Shown one piece after another: positions 13,734-24,157 of a stretch of DNA of 54,854 nucleotides. Numbering within the stretch: position 1 is the first letter of the stretch; each line of letters begins with the position of its first letter. The position numbers and the translations under genes are program-made. The stretch lies in NCBI GenBank assembly GCA_028456385.1, contig JALNQF010000279.1, forward strand, positions 1-54,854, written 5' to 3'. The notes under the pieces were generated by a model. That model did no database searches and was not told the DNA's origin. It saw nothing but the letters and a program-made list of their open reading frames with translations. Origin of the DNA: Ophiosphaerella korrae (lineage: Eukaryota > Ascomycota > Dothideomycetes > Pleosporales > Phaeosphaeriaceae).

Positions 13734-14030
13734 CCTAAAAAATAGAGCTTTAACAAAGATATAACCTATTAGAGTATCTTAACCTACTAATAAGTATAAA
13801 AAAGCTCTCTCTAAAGCGTAATTACTACTTTTAGCTCTTACTAGAACTACTAAGATAAGCCTAAAACTATTAATAGGCGTAAAAAAGCCTCTTATAAGGT
13901 GTAATTACTACTTAGAGAAGCTTAAAATACTAACTATATACCTAAAATAGAGCCTAATAAAGACGTAACCTAGTAAAGTACCCTAGCTATTAGTAGGCGT
14001 AAAAAGGCCTTCTAAGGCGTAATTAGAAAA
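13733..14030. repeat. Imperfect tandem repeats, about 95-bp unit
   Basis: Three related units: about 13733-13825, a half unit about 13862-13910, and about 13937-14030. The shared blocks are ACCTAAAATAGAGC..., a GACGTAACCTA-like block, and a TAGGCGTAAAAAGGCCT...AGGCGTAATTA block. Differences are mostly transitions. They lie in the 3' part of element C and may encode a repeated peptide or be part of its 3' untranslated region. Confidence 0.6.
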
Positions 14031-14678
14031 CTTTACTACTAGCTAAAGCTAAATTATAGCGCAAAAATAGTAGGAATAGTTTACTTTAACTAGTAAGTAT
14101 AGGACTCTTTTTAGGTTAGAGCCTACTCCTACTACTATAACTATAACTACTACACTCTCTTATAACTAGTTACGCGTAGGTCTAGTTTACTATTATAGAA
14201 TTTACAACTAGCTACTAAATTCCTAGCTAGGGCTACTCTATGCTACCTACTCTCTAATACTTATAAATATTAGGCTTACTAGGTCCTCTATATTAATAAA
14301 CCTACTTATTACAAAGCCTATATCTATAGTAAGTACTTATATAGAGATCTAGTACTATTAAGTTACTTAGTAGTATTAACTTTACTTTCTTTTATACTAT
14401 ATATAAATACTTTTAGGTTTAATTTTATTAGCGTAGAGTAGAGGTAGTAGAAAAAAGTTTATAGTTAATACGTTTTATATATAGAAGTTATATAGGTCTT
14501 AATTTTATACTAAAATTAGTAAAAACTTTAGCTCTATACTCTATAAATAACGATTTTAACTCTAAAAATAGTTAACCTCTTTAACCTTAGCTACTACTAC
14601 TACTACCTAATAAGTATTATTAGTTAATTAGAGCCCTTTTTAAGCTCTAGGAATTTACTCTTTAAAAGAAAGGAGACG
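13734..14678 (+). mobile_element. Continuation of element C after the nested insertion (pol tail and 3' region)
   Basis: Beyond element A the sequence resumes that of element C. A plus-strand frame can be followed with only RIP-type stops through to about 14660. It is rich in Tyr, Leu and Ser with no domain I recognise. The first 300 bases contain imperfect repeats (13733-14030). The stretch ends in a purine run (about 14660-14678, AAAAGAAAGGAGACG), which is what a polypurine tract just before a 3' LTR looks like. The assignment to element C rests on position and frame, not on an alignment. Confidence 0.55.
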
Positions 14679-14990
14679 TATAAAGGAGTTATTCTATATA
14701 TCTCTTATTTTTATACTAATATTAGTAAGTTTATAACTTACTAATATTGTAAACTTACTAATATTATAAAACTTACTAATATATTAGTAAGTTTGTAACT
14801 TACTAATATTATAAACTTACTAATATTTAACTACTTTTCTACTTTTAGTTAGTACTTAGTAAGCTACTAGGTATATATACCTAGTACTTACTTAGATAGC
14901 TTTATCTACTATTTACTCTTTTTAGTTAATTGTTAAAACTACCTTATTAAGTTATCTTACGTAAAGTCTACTTTATAGTAATTCTAAACT
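14679..14990 (+). repeat. Candidate LTR of a Gypsy element, with internal inverted repeats
   Basis: After the purine run, TATAAAGGAGTTATTC could be a RIP-altered LTR start (TG changed to TA). Inside lies a dense set of TTACTAATATT repeats at 14716-14827. The end is not defined; I place it near 14990 only because retroelement-like coding sequence begins soon after. It may be the 3' LTR of element C or the 5' LTR of element D. A matching partner LTR is not visible in the window. Confidence 0.35.
14716..14827. repeat. Clustered direct and inverted copies of TTACTAATATT
   Basis: The motif (A)ACTTACTAATATT occurs about five times forward, and its complement AATATTAGTAAGTT about twice, within 112 bases. 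Adjacent inverted copies can fold into short hairpins. The region also has low sequence complexity. Confidence 0.75.
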
Positions 14991-17900
14991 ATAAAATCTA
15001 ACTTATTATTTAATAAAAAGACTATACTAAAGCTATTTTTTTACTAGCTAAGAACTTCTTTATATAACTTAGGACTCCTAAACCTAATACCTAAAAGACT
15101 ATAAGATATACCTAAAAGAATTAGTATACTAATAATAGATAATAGCTCTACTACTCTAAATATACCTTAACTAATAATTAAAATATTTTTAGAAATATTT
15201 AGCTAGCTTATAGTAGCTATTAAAATAATAGTAGAATAGAATAGTAAAGTATATATTAGTAAATAAAACCTATTTATAGATAAGAAATTTAAATTTACTA
15301 GTATAAATATAATAGAGTTTCTAAATAGTATTAAGAAATAAGTAATCTTTTATAGATAGCTTATTAGAGACTAAATCTATAATATTATTATATTTAGTAA
15401 TAAAATAAAAAAAGATATTATTAAATAAAGTATAACTAAGTTTATAAAGGTAAAGAAAGCTAAATATTAAGTAAAAGTTAGAGAAATAATAAGAAATAGG
15501 TTTTAAGAGTCTAATAAGGTATAATAAAAAGAGATAGAAAAAGTACTCTAAACTTAGCTATAGTAATACTTACTTATAGATAACTTCTCTTTCTAAAACT
15601 ACTTTAATAACTTTAGCTCTTAGTTTATAAAGTACTAAAGAATAAGAATAATTATAAAAGCTATAAAAAGATACTACCTAGTAAAAAAACTTAATAAGTA
15701 CTACCTATAAAAAGTCTTTAATAAATATAACCTAAGTAATAAAAATATAGAAGAGTTTAACTTTTAAATAATCTAGAAGTACTTTAACTAGCTAGTATAG
15801 AGAGACCTATAAGTAAATTATTTTAACTTAGCTTTTAAGAAAACTATAAGTATACTAAAGCTTATAAGCTATAAGAAATAGCTATATATAATACTTAAAG
15901 GAATATTTTAGCCTTTTAATATAAAGCTTATACGTAACTCTAATAACTAAACTTAAAAATAAAGAGAAGACTAAATACTTCTAGAAATAGAAGTTATATA
16001 ATTAGAAGTTAATAATCTTATAAAATACTTTTATAGCTATAAATAACCTAAACACTAGAGCTAAAAAGCTTATTTAGCTTCTAGGAGTATACTTAGTTAT
16101 AAAAAGATAAATTTAAGTAAATAAGTATCTATAAACTTTTTAAGCTATAGTAAACTTATAGTTAGTAATACCTTTTATAATAAGGCTATAATTTTAAAAA
16201 AACTTTTACTACTATTTTAGAATATTATAAGACCTTAGTATTAGAATAATATAGTAAGTATAAGTTTAGACTTTTATAGTTATATTAAGTATAAAGACCT
16301 AAACTACTATATAGATAACTATAAAAAAAGAAAAGCTTTAATACTTAATAAATAGATTTAGTTTCACTTAGAAACTAGAAGATACTAATAAAGTATAGAG
16401 CTAACTTACTAAAGGTTTATTAAATAGATTAGAGTAAGAAGTAACTAGAATAATATAATAATCTAGTATATCTAGTAGAGAATATAAGACCTAAAATATA
16501 GAGAAATAGACCTTTAGGTAATACTAAACCTTATAGTATAATAGCTAGTATAGCCTTAGATAATAGTAGTAATAAACTTACTTAAGAGTATAATAAATAA
16601 TTTAGAAGAAAATAGAATAGTAAGTATAGAAGAATATAATAGATTCTAGATATAGTAACTAAAAATAAAAAAGAATCTAGTAAAAAAAGATATTACTAAA
16701 ACTATATATATTACTATAGTAGAGTTTATAACCTAAAAACTTTTAGTACTTTTTCTAGCTATATAAAATAATTATAAAAAAAAACTAAATTTTTTAAATC
16801 TAAGTAGACTTAATTTAATAATATAGAAATAAAAATATATTTAAAATAACTTTTTAAAAAAATAGATATATAAAAGAACTACGCAAAAAAGCTTAAGTAG
16901 ATTAATACTCTAGAATTAAATACTAAAGAAGTAATATAAAAAGTTATAGATATACTAGTATTTCTACTTATATAAATACTCCTAGCTAATACACTAAACT
17001 TTCTTAAAAAGCTTATAAAGCTAACTTTTATAGTAAATAAGTTAAAAGAATTTATAAATATAAAAGTAATAGTAAGTATAACTAAAGACTTAGAAGAGAA
17101 TCTTTAGAGCCTTAAAGAACTACTAGTAGTTTTATCTTAGAATAGCTTTTACTTATATATAATAAATACTAATATTTTTAACTAAGTAATAGTAAAAGCT
17201 ATAAATAGAAAAATTATTAGATATAAAGCTTATAAACTCTTAAGCTCTACTAAAGTACTTTCTATTATACTTATATACTTTACTAGTTTTATAGCTAATA
17301 TAAATATAGTAAGAGAGTACCTAGAATATAACTAACTTAATAAGATTAAAAGACTTAGAAAAGAATACTAAAAAGAAATAATCTAGGTTTATAAGACTAG
17401 ACTACTAGCTCTACTTAATATAAGAGTAGAACTTAATATAATTTACTTTAAAATAGCACTAGCTACTAGCTTAGGTATAACTTCTATACCTAAAAAAATA
17501 GCTAGAGTATAGCTAGTTACTATAAATAGAGTAAAGGGGTCTTTTAAAGAAATTATATAAGGTATACTAATTATAATTAGAAGTATTAAAGTTTAGTCTA
17601 ACTTCTTTATTATAAAAAGTCTTTCTTACTTAATAATCTTTAAGAACTTATTTATAATAGATTATTAATACTCTTTTAAATAAGAAGATAATAGCTAAAT
17701 ATAGAATAAAGTTTAGTTAAAGAATTAAAATACTTCTATAAAGTTTAAAGTAATATTTAATAGAATAGAAAGTATAAAATAACTAAATATAGTAATAATA
17801 GAAAAGCTAATAAAAAACCTTACTACTAAGAGTAGAGTTCTATAAATAGATACTAAGAAAATAAAGAAATAAGAAAGAAACGCCTAAAAAACTATTAGTA

Positions 17901-18772
17901 GTACTTAGTAACTATACTAGGAATTATAGAATAATCTATAAGTAAATCTAATAATAATAAAATAAGCTAGTATTTTCTTAGATAAAAGTATCTTAGAAAT
18001 CCTAGAAGACTTTATAGAGATATAAAAATAAGTAAAAAGAAAAAAATAGATACTTAAGAGCTTATTAAAAATAAAACTATAACTTAAGCTAAATACTATA
18101 TATAAGTTAAAAAGTAAAAAAGTATAGCTAGTTTATAACTTTTTAGTATAGCTTTATAAAGTAGAGAGTTAATTAGACTAAAAAGTAAGAGTAAAACTTA
18201 AGTAGCTAGTAAATAATAACTAAAGCTAGAGATAATTCTAATAATATATTACTAATAAGACTACTTTTTTTTCTATAAGTACTTAGGTTATAGAAAAGTA
18301 GCTAGTAAAAATAAAGATTACTAATTAGCTATAGCTAAAAGAAAAAGAGATACTAATTAAAGTTTTTTTTTATTAAGAAGCTACGTTAAGCTTTAACTTT
18401 ATAGAGTAAGGCTATATCTACTCTAATATTATTTTACTAGTTTAAATTAATATAGTACTTTATAAAGCCTAAAAAGAGAAATACTTTTTTATACTTTATA
18501 AACTAAAAGATATAGTTAATAAAATAATTTAAAAATAGTTAGACTAAAAAGTCTTTAAATTAAGTAAAAGCCTATATAGTAACTTTTAGTTTTTAGTAAA
18601 GAAAAAGAACTAAGAATATTAACTTATTAATAATATCTAGTATACTAATAGTATAACTATTAAGGATACTAACTTACTTCTAAACCTAGATAAATTCTTA
18701 GAAGAATTTTTAAGTTACTATATTATATCTTTAATAGACTTTTTCTCTAGATATAATTAAGTAGAGTTCTGT
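14991..18772 (+). mobile_element. RIP-degraded, 3'-truncated Gypsy-like retroelement (element D)
   Basis: This plus-strand retroelement differs from A, B and C. The protein frame is readable with RIP-type stops: a long gag-like region (about 15500-17000), a retropepsin domain (about 17410-17640), a long connector, and the beginning of reverse transcriptase (about 18600-18772, ending in a SLIDFFSRYNQVEF block that corresponds to the usual S-x-x-D-x-x-S-G-Y-x-Q-V motif). It stops abruptly at about 18772, in the middle of the RT, where base composition changes to normal. Most of the RT, RNase H, integrase and the 3' LTR are missing, so this is a rearranged or deleted remnant. Confidence 0.75.
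17411..17640 (+). pseudogene. Element D retroviral-type aspartic protease remnant
   Basis: A retropepsin-like stretch: a hydrophobic lead-in, an active-site block now reading LLNIRVELN, then ATSLGI, a QLVTINR-like block and a SNFFIIKSLSYLII block typical of fungal Gypsy proteases. The catalytic D-T/S-G-A is absent. GAT, ACA, GGA and GCA can each give the present codons (AAT, ATA, AGA, GTA) by one transition. The enzyme would have cut the Gag-Pol precursor. Confidence 0.65.
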
Positions 18773-19217
18773 TAGATAAGTTGCACGATTAGATACTCGA
18801 TGCGCGATTAGATACGCGATTACATGTGCGATCGCCAAGCCGCCAACCCCGCCGCAGCTAAAAGGATCGCAGCCTCAACCTTCACGAACAAAGGAATCGA
18901 ACAAAGAATCTTACATGTAAGGAGATAGACTACGTCAGCACGACTAATACAACAAAGAAACCAGCACCTCAACAGAAGAGGTATTAAGGATCCGGCTCGC
19001 CGCTGTCTCAAGAGACCCAGCCGAGACCGCCGCATCGCAGATACATAGATAGAGCGCAGGGCCAGAGATAGACAGCAGGATTAATCCACTCAGTTCATAC
19101 CTAGTGTCTTCAAGTCATAGGTGATCAATCCGAAAAAGGGCTTTTCTGAAAGCCTCAGTAACCCTCTCTAACAAGGCCCTTACATGGCCGTTACGAAAAA
19201 GCCTTTTTATCAAACTG
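18773..19217. other. GC-balanced junction stretch without a recognisable gene
   Basis: Composition changes sharply from AT-rich to mixed at about 18772. The first 50 bases hold a short tandem motif (CGATTAGATAC- and GCGCGAT-like, about 18786-18832). Beyond this I see no protein family, tRNA or rRNA. A short minus-strand frame of 71 codons is present (18820-19035) but has no family features. Confidence 0.5.
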
Positions 19218-19682
19218 CTATAACCTCCTTCAAATCTCACAACTAAAGCTTAACTAATTTACTAGGTCTCTCTATACTTTAAAGTCCCTCTTAAGGTTTA
19301 AGTGCTTATTTTTGTACTAGGCAGTAGTAATAGCTCTGTTAGAGACACGAGATACCTCTACTACTACTGTTTTCCACGCCTCGCTCTTGTACCCAGAGTC
19401 TACGCGCAGGCCGCGCTCCTCTACAGCTACTACGAGCGAGTCTATAAGCGCTTTCTCCATCACCGGTGTCCATTTAAACGGTAGCGTCGCCTGCGACTGC
19501 GACGACAACTGCGATGCGGCTGGCGCTGGCGTCGACGCTGGCGCTGGCGTAGATGAGATCGCTGGCGCTGGCGTAGCTGGCCGAGGTGGTGAGGGCTGCG
19601 GCGGCGTCGGTGAGGCCTCACTACATGCCAGCTGAGCCAGCTGGCGGAGACTGTAGTTGAGAGGTATAGTAGGTGGATCCAT
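19218..19682 (-). pseudogene. Myb/SANT-like DNA-binding domain protein, RIP-truncated
   Basis: Starting at the ATG at 19682 the frame encodes MDPPTIPLNYSLRQL, then an Ala/Pro/Ser-rich linker of about 50 residues, then a Myb/SANT-like domain. Its blocks are FKWTPVMEKALIDSLVVA and DSGYKSEAWKTVV. The frame hits a stop at 19317-19319, but the same frame continues to match the domain beyond it (KNKHLNLKRDFKV, RDLVN). All intervening stops are TAG at positions where the family carries Gln or Trp, which is RIP-type damage. Such domains occur in fungal transposon-associated and regulatory proteins, where they bind DNA. No transposase partner is visible, and the homology ends near 19218. A longer upstream reading from 19793 exists, but the sequence before the 19682 ATG has no family likeness. 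Confidence 0.7.
19500..19620. repeat. GGCGCTGGCGT-type coding microrepeats
   Basis: Several near-copies of CTGGCGCTGGCGT occur around 19519-19582. On the minus strand they encode the repeated Pro-Ala-Pro-Ala linker of the SANT-like pseudogene. They are part of that gene, not a separate element. Confidence 0.6.
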
Positions 19683-20574
19683 GAGGTTGAGATGGTCGGT
19701 GCGCACGATGAGATGGAATCGATCAGGACAATTTTTGGTACCAAACACGGCAAAACTATGTCTGCCAAATTCGGCAACGCTCGCGCGCGCCACCTGTGGG
19801 TCCTCGGGAACTTACTCGGGTCTACTCGCAGATGGGATCGTGCTTTGATCATGATGGGCACCAAACAGGGCCTTAGTTCTAGGTACTCCATTCGTTTTGG
19901 TCTACGAACAATTTACTACAAATATAGTAAAACTCTACGAATTCGTGACCTCTCCGTCTTAATGGAATGTATGTAACACCGGATTAACATAATTTATGTA
20001 AATTCAAGCAGATTCGATGAGCACAACTCTACCTCTGAATTATGCCAATTGATGTTCCGTAACAAACCTGGCGCTGGCGCAGCTACCTACCCATGAATTA
20101 TTTTTGCAAGCGCCGCACCGCCGCATCACCGCATTAACTATCATTAGATTCAAGGCAGCAAAGAAAAAGCTGTCTCAAAGCGCTCAATGAAGCGCCTCTT
20201 TACGGCGTAATGACCTATCATTCACTACAGACTTGGAGTGCTTCCCGAGCCGAACGCTGCATCCCTAGTTATGGTTGGCCACAAACAACGCATGACCAAA
20301 CACTCACATGTGGCTGAAATGCTTGCCTATCAGTTGGCTTGATACTAAATTCAACTTAGACTTGCTTTAAGCGCCTGTAGTTTCTCCATGATTGACTATA
20401 TATTTATCGTCTGACTCTACTGAAATAAACACAGACAACGACACGCCATCACCTTTCAATTCTGTTACAGCTACTCAAATTTGAAATATATGCCATTTAA
20501 CATCCCGGTCTTTTACGAAGATCCATCATGTCGCGGGCGCTGAAGAATTTCGGAGATGCGCTCCAAAGGATAAC
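19683..20574. other. Intergenic sequence, nothing recognised
   Basis: About 0.9 kb of mixed composition between the SANT-like pseudogene and the small gene at 20575. The overlapping frames show no domain, codon pattern or splice structure I can support. The stretch just before 20575 (CCTTTCAATTCTGTTACAG near 20460) resembles a polypyrimidine tract with a 3' splice site. The small gene may therefore have an upstream non-coding or coding exon here. Confidence 0.4.
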
Positions 20575-20886
20575 ATGTACACCAAGCTGTTCAACAAACA
20601 GACACCCGGTAAAAGAATTGCACCAGTCCAAGCTGGTACGAACAACAAAGACCTCCAGATGCTCCTCGACGCCGGCGAAGTCAAGAATGGAGTCAAGACA
20701 GTTTATCTTCAAGTCAATACCCAGGCCTCGAACGAAGCACTGAAGAAATTCCGTCAGAAGAACGGAACGCACGCAAACCTCGCTGTCGCAACAATTAAGG
20801 AAGACACACCACTAGTAGAGCGCAAGAACGCTGCAGCAGCAATGTGGGCCAGTTTGGAGAGCCAAGCAAAGAGCAAACTCCGATAA
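20575..20886 (+). CDS. Small conserved-looking protein of unknown function (103 aa)
   Basis: I do not recognise this family. The frame from the ATG at 20575 gives a 103-residue, basic, soluble protein that starts MYTKLFNKQTPGKRIAPVQ. It has alternating helix- and strand-like segments and a Lys/Arg-rich C-terminus ending SQAKSKLR. There is no signal peptide, membrane segment or cysteine cluster. Codon choice is normal (many C-ending codons), which speaks for a real gene. The frame is open upstream to a TGA at 20482 without another ATG, so the annotated start is the first possible one; a spliced upstream exon would extend it. An ATG at 20528 lies in another frame. It is convergent with the AIM9-like gene, whose stop lies about 290 bp downstream. 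Confidence 0.5.
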   Translation: MYTKLFNKQTPGKRIAPVQAGTNNKDLQMLLDAGEVKNGVKTVYLQVNTQASNEALKKFRQKNGTHANLAVATIKEDTPLVERKNAAAAMWASLESQAKSKLR

Positions 20887-21176
20887 GAACTGTATGTAAG
20901 ATCAACACCGTGAAGCGGAAGGAACGTCACTAAGCTCAGCATAAAGGCATGATATGACAAACAGGCCATGTCGCTCAAGTAGGGATATTTTAAGGATCAT
21001 GCGAAAGCTTGGAGTTGCAATACGCATGTCTTTTCGTGACGCTTGAGCAACTCAGAATATGGCAACAGATGACTTCATAGCATTTATTCCTTCACGTGGC
21101 GGATTATAGACAATAAAAAATAATAAAGGACTGTTGTGCAAGTTATTCGTGCATAAATGGAACTCTGAAAACAAAA

Positions 21177-23021
21177 TTACAAGTGATCTGAGAAAGGCCA
21201 CATCTCCAATAGCTCTTCGCGTGTCTTTTCTCCAGCCATTTGAGATACTAGCAGTTCAAATAAAGCTTTGTTTTGCTCGATCTTCTCTTCGAAATTCTGT
21301 TCGGGAGATATCCATCCATCAGCATCGGTATTCAGATATTCTCGCGCAATTTCTTGCACTCTATGCCAATCCTCGTATCTAGAGAAATCCATGGTATGTG
21401 CCTCAATCTCCGTCGGCTCAAATGAATAAGGGCACTCCCCAGGAAAGCCTAGACTTTTCCATGACTGGAATATTTCAATGAGGCAGGCACGAAGAGGGAT
21501 TACACCCTCTTCCCATGTGCTTCCAGATCGCAGAAACAGCTCTTTCAGGACTCGCGGGGCGTTCATAGCATGATACGCTTTCTCGTTTTTTAGGAAGGTA
21601 CTTACTTCGTACGCCTTTGTCCATGTCTCTTGCTTCCACTGATATGTTGCGATATCCTTGTCTGCCGATGATAATTCGTCAAAGTTATCGGGAAGTGTAG
21701 GCTGTTTCTCGAATCCTCTGACATAACCCTCCTTTGGTTTCAAGAATACCGGCCAATCGGCCTGCAGGAATAATGGAAGCATTGCTATCGATTGCCAGTC
21801 TATGATAGACGTGATTTGGGTCGGTTCTGTCTCTGAAACATACACATTGCCCATATGAAGATCTGTGTGCCAGAGCGATGGCGTGTCGAATTTTGCAAGA
21901 GCGTCATTTTCACGGAGGCTTTGCATTAACTTAATTGTCCTTTCGAGCAGGGATACTTGCTCAAGACTTGTGTCGCGATAGCCGTTCGCGGCGTCAAGCC
22001 TAGGCATATTTTGAATGCGTTTGGTCTCTCTTTCAGCTAGTGCCATCCCGTAGGCATATACTGAAGGCCCTATTGATTGGAGATTGTGAGTGTGAATATT
22101 TGCAGAAGGGTAGATTATGATACTTACACGGTCCTTGATCCGATGTGTTTTCGGCCGGGTCTGCGCTGTGTGCACTAAGCCATGCCCGGTCACAAGATTT
22201 TCCAATACAGTAGGCATCTGAAGGATCCAATGATGATTCTAACTGTATTCGTCTTGTCTGATCCTTCTCAGACTGTTGTAGGTACAAGCTTCCCGATGCC
22301 GGGAAAACAAAATTTGCCAATTGACCTTCCAGTTCAGTCAATTGCTTGATGAGATCTAATTTGACCGCATCATCGATATTATCCCAAATTTTGAAAAGTT
22401 GTGTTCTAGCAGCTTTCTCCATAATGATGTACTCGCATCCGGTCGGATTCGAAACATCAGAACTCCAAGCGAAAACTTCTGGGACCGGGATAGTGGTGTA
22501 GCTTTTGACTAAAGAGGGGAAGACGTAATCTTAGCAAGTTTACAAAGGTGTAAAATCATGACAGAACTTACTGTACCGAAGTACAGCGACTTCAGACGCT
22601 GTAGTGTAATGTCGCGGGCCGGCATTAAGACACGGAATTTTGGCAATAAGCTGTGTACCGTCATCCTTGGTCATCAGCAAAGCTTTGCTAAAGCCTCCTT
22701 CCAATTTCTCAATAGCTACTACGGACGAATTTGATCGTCCCGCAGTCGCAGCTACATTGCAAAGCCTTCCTACGTCGAATGCTACACGTCGGCGCTTATA
22801 CTGGGCTTCTTCATCTACCAGAAATCTGCCATTTGAATATTGGTACAACTCATCGTGACCTATGGGCTTGCCTATAGCTCTGTTAGCGTCTGGCCCGTGA
22901 TTATATAGACTAACCAGTCCATACCACGATACATTATAGAGAGGCTGCGTGTAAATTGCGAATTGGACATAATGGGCACGCGGAAAGAAGTGATCCGCGT
23001 TCTTTTCAACATTGGCCGCAT
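21177..23021 (-). CDS. AIM9-like mitochondrial phosphotransferase (APH/protein-kinase fold), four exons
   Basis: Fungal AIM9/FMP29-type protein of the aminoglycoside-phosphotransferase fold; its substrate is unknown. Exons (minus strand): 23021-22925, 22871-22572, 22508-22128, 22069-21177. Introns of 53, 63 and 58 bp run from GTATGG, GTAAGT and GTAAGT to AG, and the first has a GCTAAC branch site. The joined frame gives 556 aa. Residues 1-32 are Arg/Ser/Met-rich without acidic residues, as in a mitochondrial presequence. A glycine-rich region (EKLEGGFSKALL, about 87-98) precedes the ATP-site Lys110 (LIAKIP). The catalytic loop HTDLHMGN is at about 327-334 and the metal-binding IDW at about 350. 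All key residues are present and no RIP stops occur. The start is chosen because the alternative unspliced frame has no ATG. AT-rich transposon sequence begins only about 50 bp upstream of the ATG. Confidence 0.85.
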
Positions 23022-23070
23022 TGAGGTTGCGCAATGGAAGAAGTTGATGTTTGAGAGGTGCAAGCTTGAA

Positions 23071-23960
23071 TTTAACGTATCTATTTTTATTTTTACTAGT
23101 TATTCTATGTTATATATTCTAAGTACTAAGTTTATTATAAAAAAAATCTTTTATCTATCTAAATCCTTTTTTATATTCCTAAGTCTATTTAAATAGTATA
23201 TCTTTCTTTTATTAGCTTAGTTAATAGCTTTATAAATTATTACTATCTAACTATAAGCTTTTTATAAAAGTTTACTAGCTAATAAAACTATTATACTTCT
23301 TTTAAGTTTCTAAGTATTAGCTATTCTTATATTACTTTAATCTTATCTCGATTAATTTTTATTTTTTTTAGTTCTATAATAAATCTAAGGAAATCTAATT
23401 CTTTTATATAGAACTTGTATTTTCTTATTATAAAAAATTATTAATTTTCTACTAGCTTTTCTAGTACTTAATATATATATAAATTATACGTATTCTTTTT
23501 CTATTTCTAAAAATAAAAAGATATTATCTAGATATATAAATATAAATATAAATATATCTAAGTATTTTCTTAAGACTATATTTATTCTTTCTTAGAAAGC
23601 TACTAGGGTATTTATTAAGCTAAAAGGTATAACTTAGTATTTAAATAGTTTATATTAGGCTTAGAAAGCTATTTTCTATTTATCTTTTTTTTTTAATTCT
23701 AATTTAATAGTACGTATTCTAGATATCTAATATTATAAAGATTTTAGCTCTTCTTAGCTTATTTTATATTTTATTAATTTATAGTAAGAGATATTAGTTT
23801 TCTTTATTATTATATTTATCGTTCTAAAATATCTATAAAGTCTTTTATTTTATATTCTTTCCTTATTAATAAAATTAATTCTATATACTACTAAAGATTA
23901 TAAGTTTCTAATCTATTATAATAAAGGTTCTCTAAATACTTAAGACTTTTATAAACTCTA
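23071..23960 (-). pseudogene. Gypsy reverse-transcriptase fragment, RIP-degraded
   Basis: The AT-rich composition starts abruptly at about 23071. On the minus strand the stretch reads like the RT region of elements A and B: blocks matching the fingers/palm near 23590-23640 and a YLDNI-like block near 23540 for YxDD. No LTR or other pol domain is attached, so this is an isolated piece of a third copy of that family, more heavily mutated than A or B. Its left end forms the border with the AIM9-like gene's 5' flank. Confidence 0.7.
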
Positions 23961-24157
23961 GTACAAGTTAGGAGTAAAGCTAATATACTAAAGATTATAA
24001 TATTATATAGTTATAATTTAAAGTAAAGCTAATATACTATATAAGTATATAAAAGGCTTAATACTTATAAAAAGAGTTAAGTAAGTAATATTCTTTCTTA
24101 GATACTAGTAGTACTATTAAATACTATCTATTATCTCTTTACTATCTCTTATAGCTT
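23961..24157. other. AT-rich sequence into which element B inserted
   Basis: About 200 bp of RIP-type DNA with two copies of a GTAAAGCTAATATACTA motif (about 23974 and 24042) and a TATATAAAAGGCTTAATAC stretch that resembles an LTR promoter. It ends with AGCTT, the target duplication of element B, and its continuation would be at 31188. It may be part of another LTR; I cannot show a partner. Confidence 0.35.
24153..24157. repeat. Target-site duplication AGCTT, left copy
   Basis: AGCTT directly precedes the left LTR of element B and is repeated exactly at 31183-31187. Confidence 0.93.

Noticed and set aside
18820..19035. 71-codon minus-strand frame in the island
   Set aside because: No family likeness and basic, low-information sequence; judged a chance frame.
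22540..23034. Single unspliced N-terminal exon for the AIM9-like gene starting at 23034
   Set aside because: The triplet there is TTG, not ATG, and no in-frame ATG exists upstream; splicing of 22872-22924 gives a proper ATG and a mitochondrial-type N-terminus.
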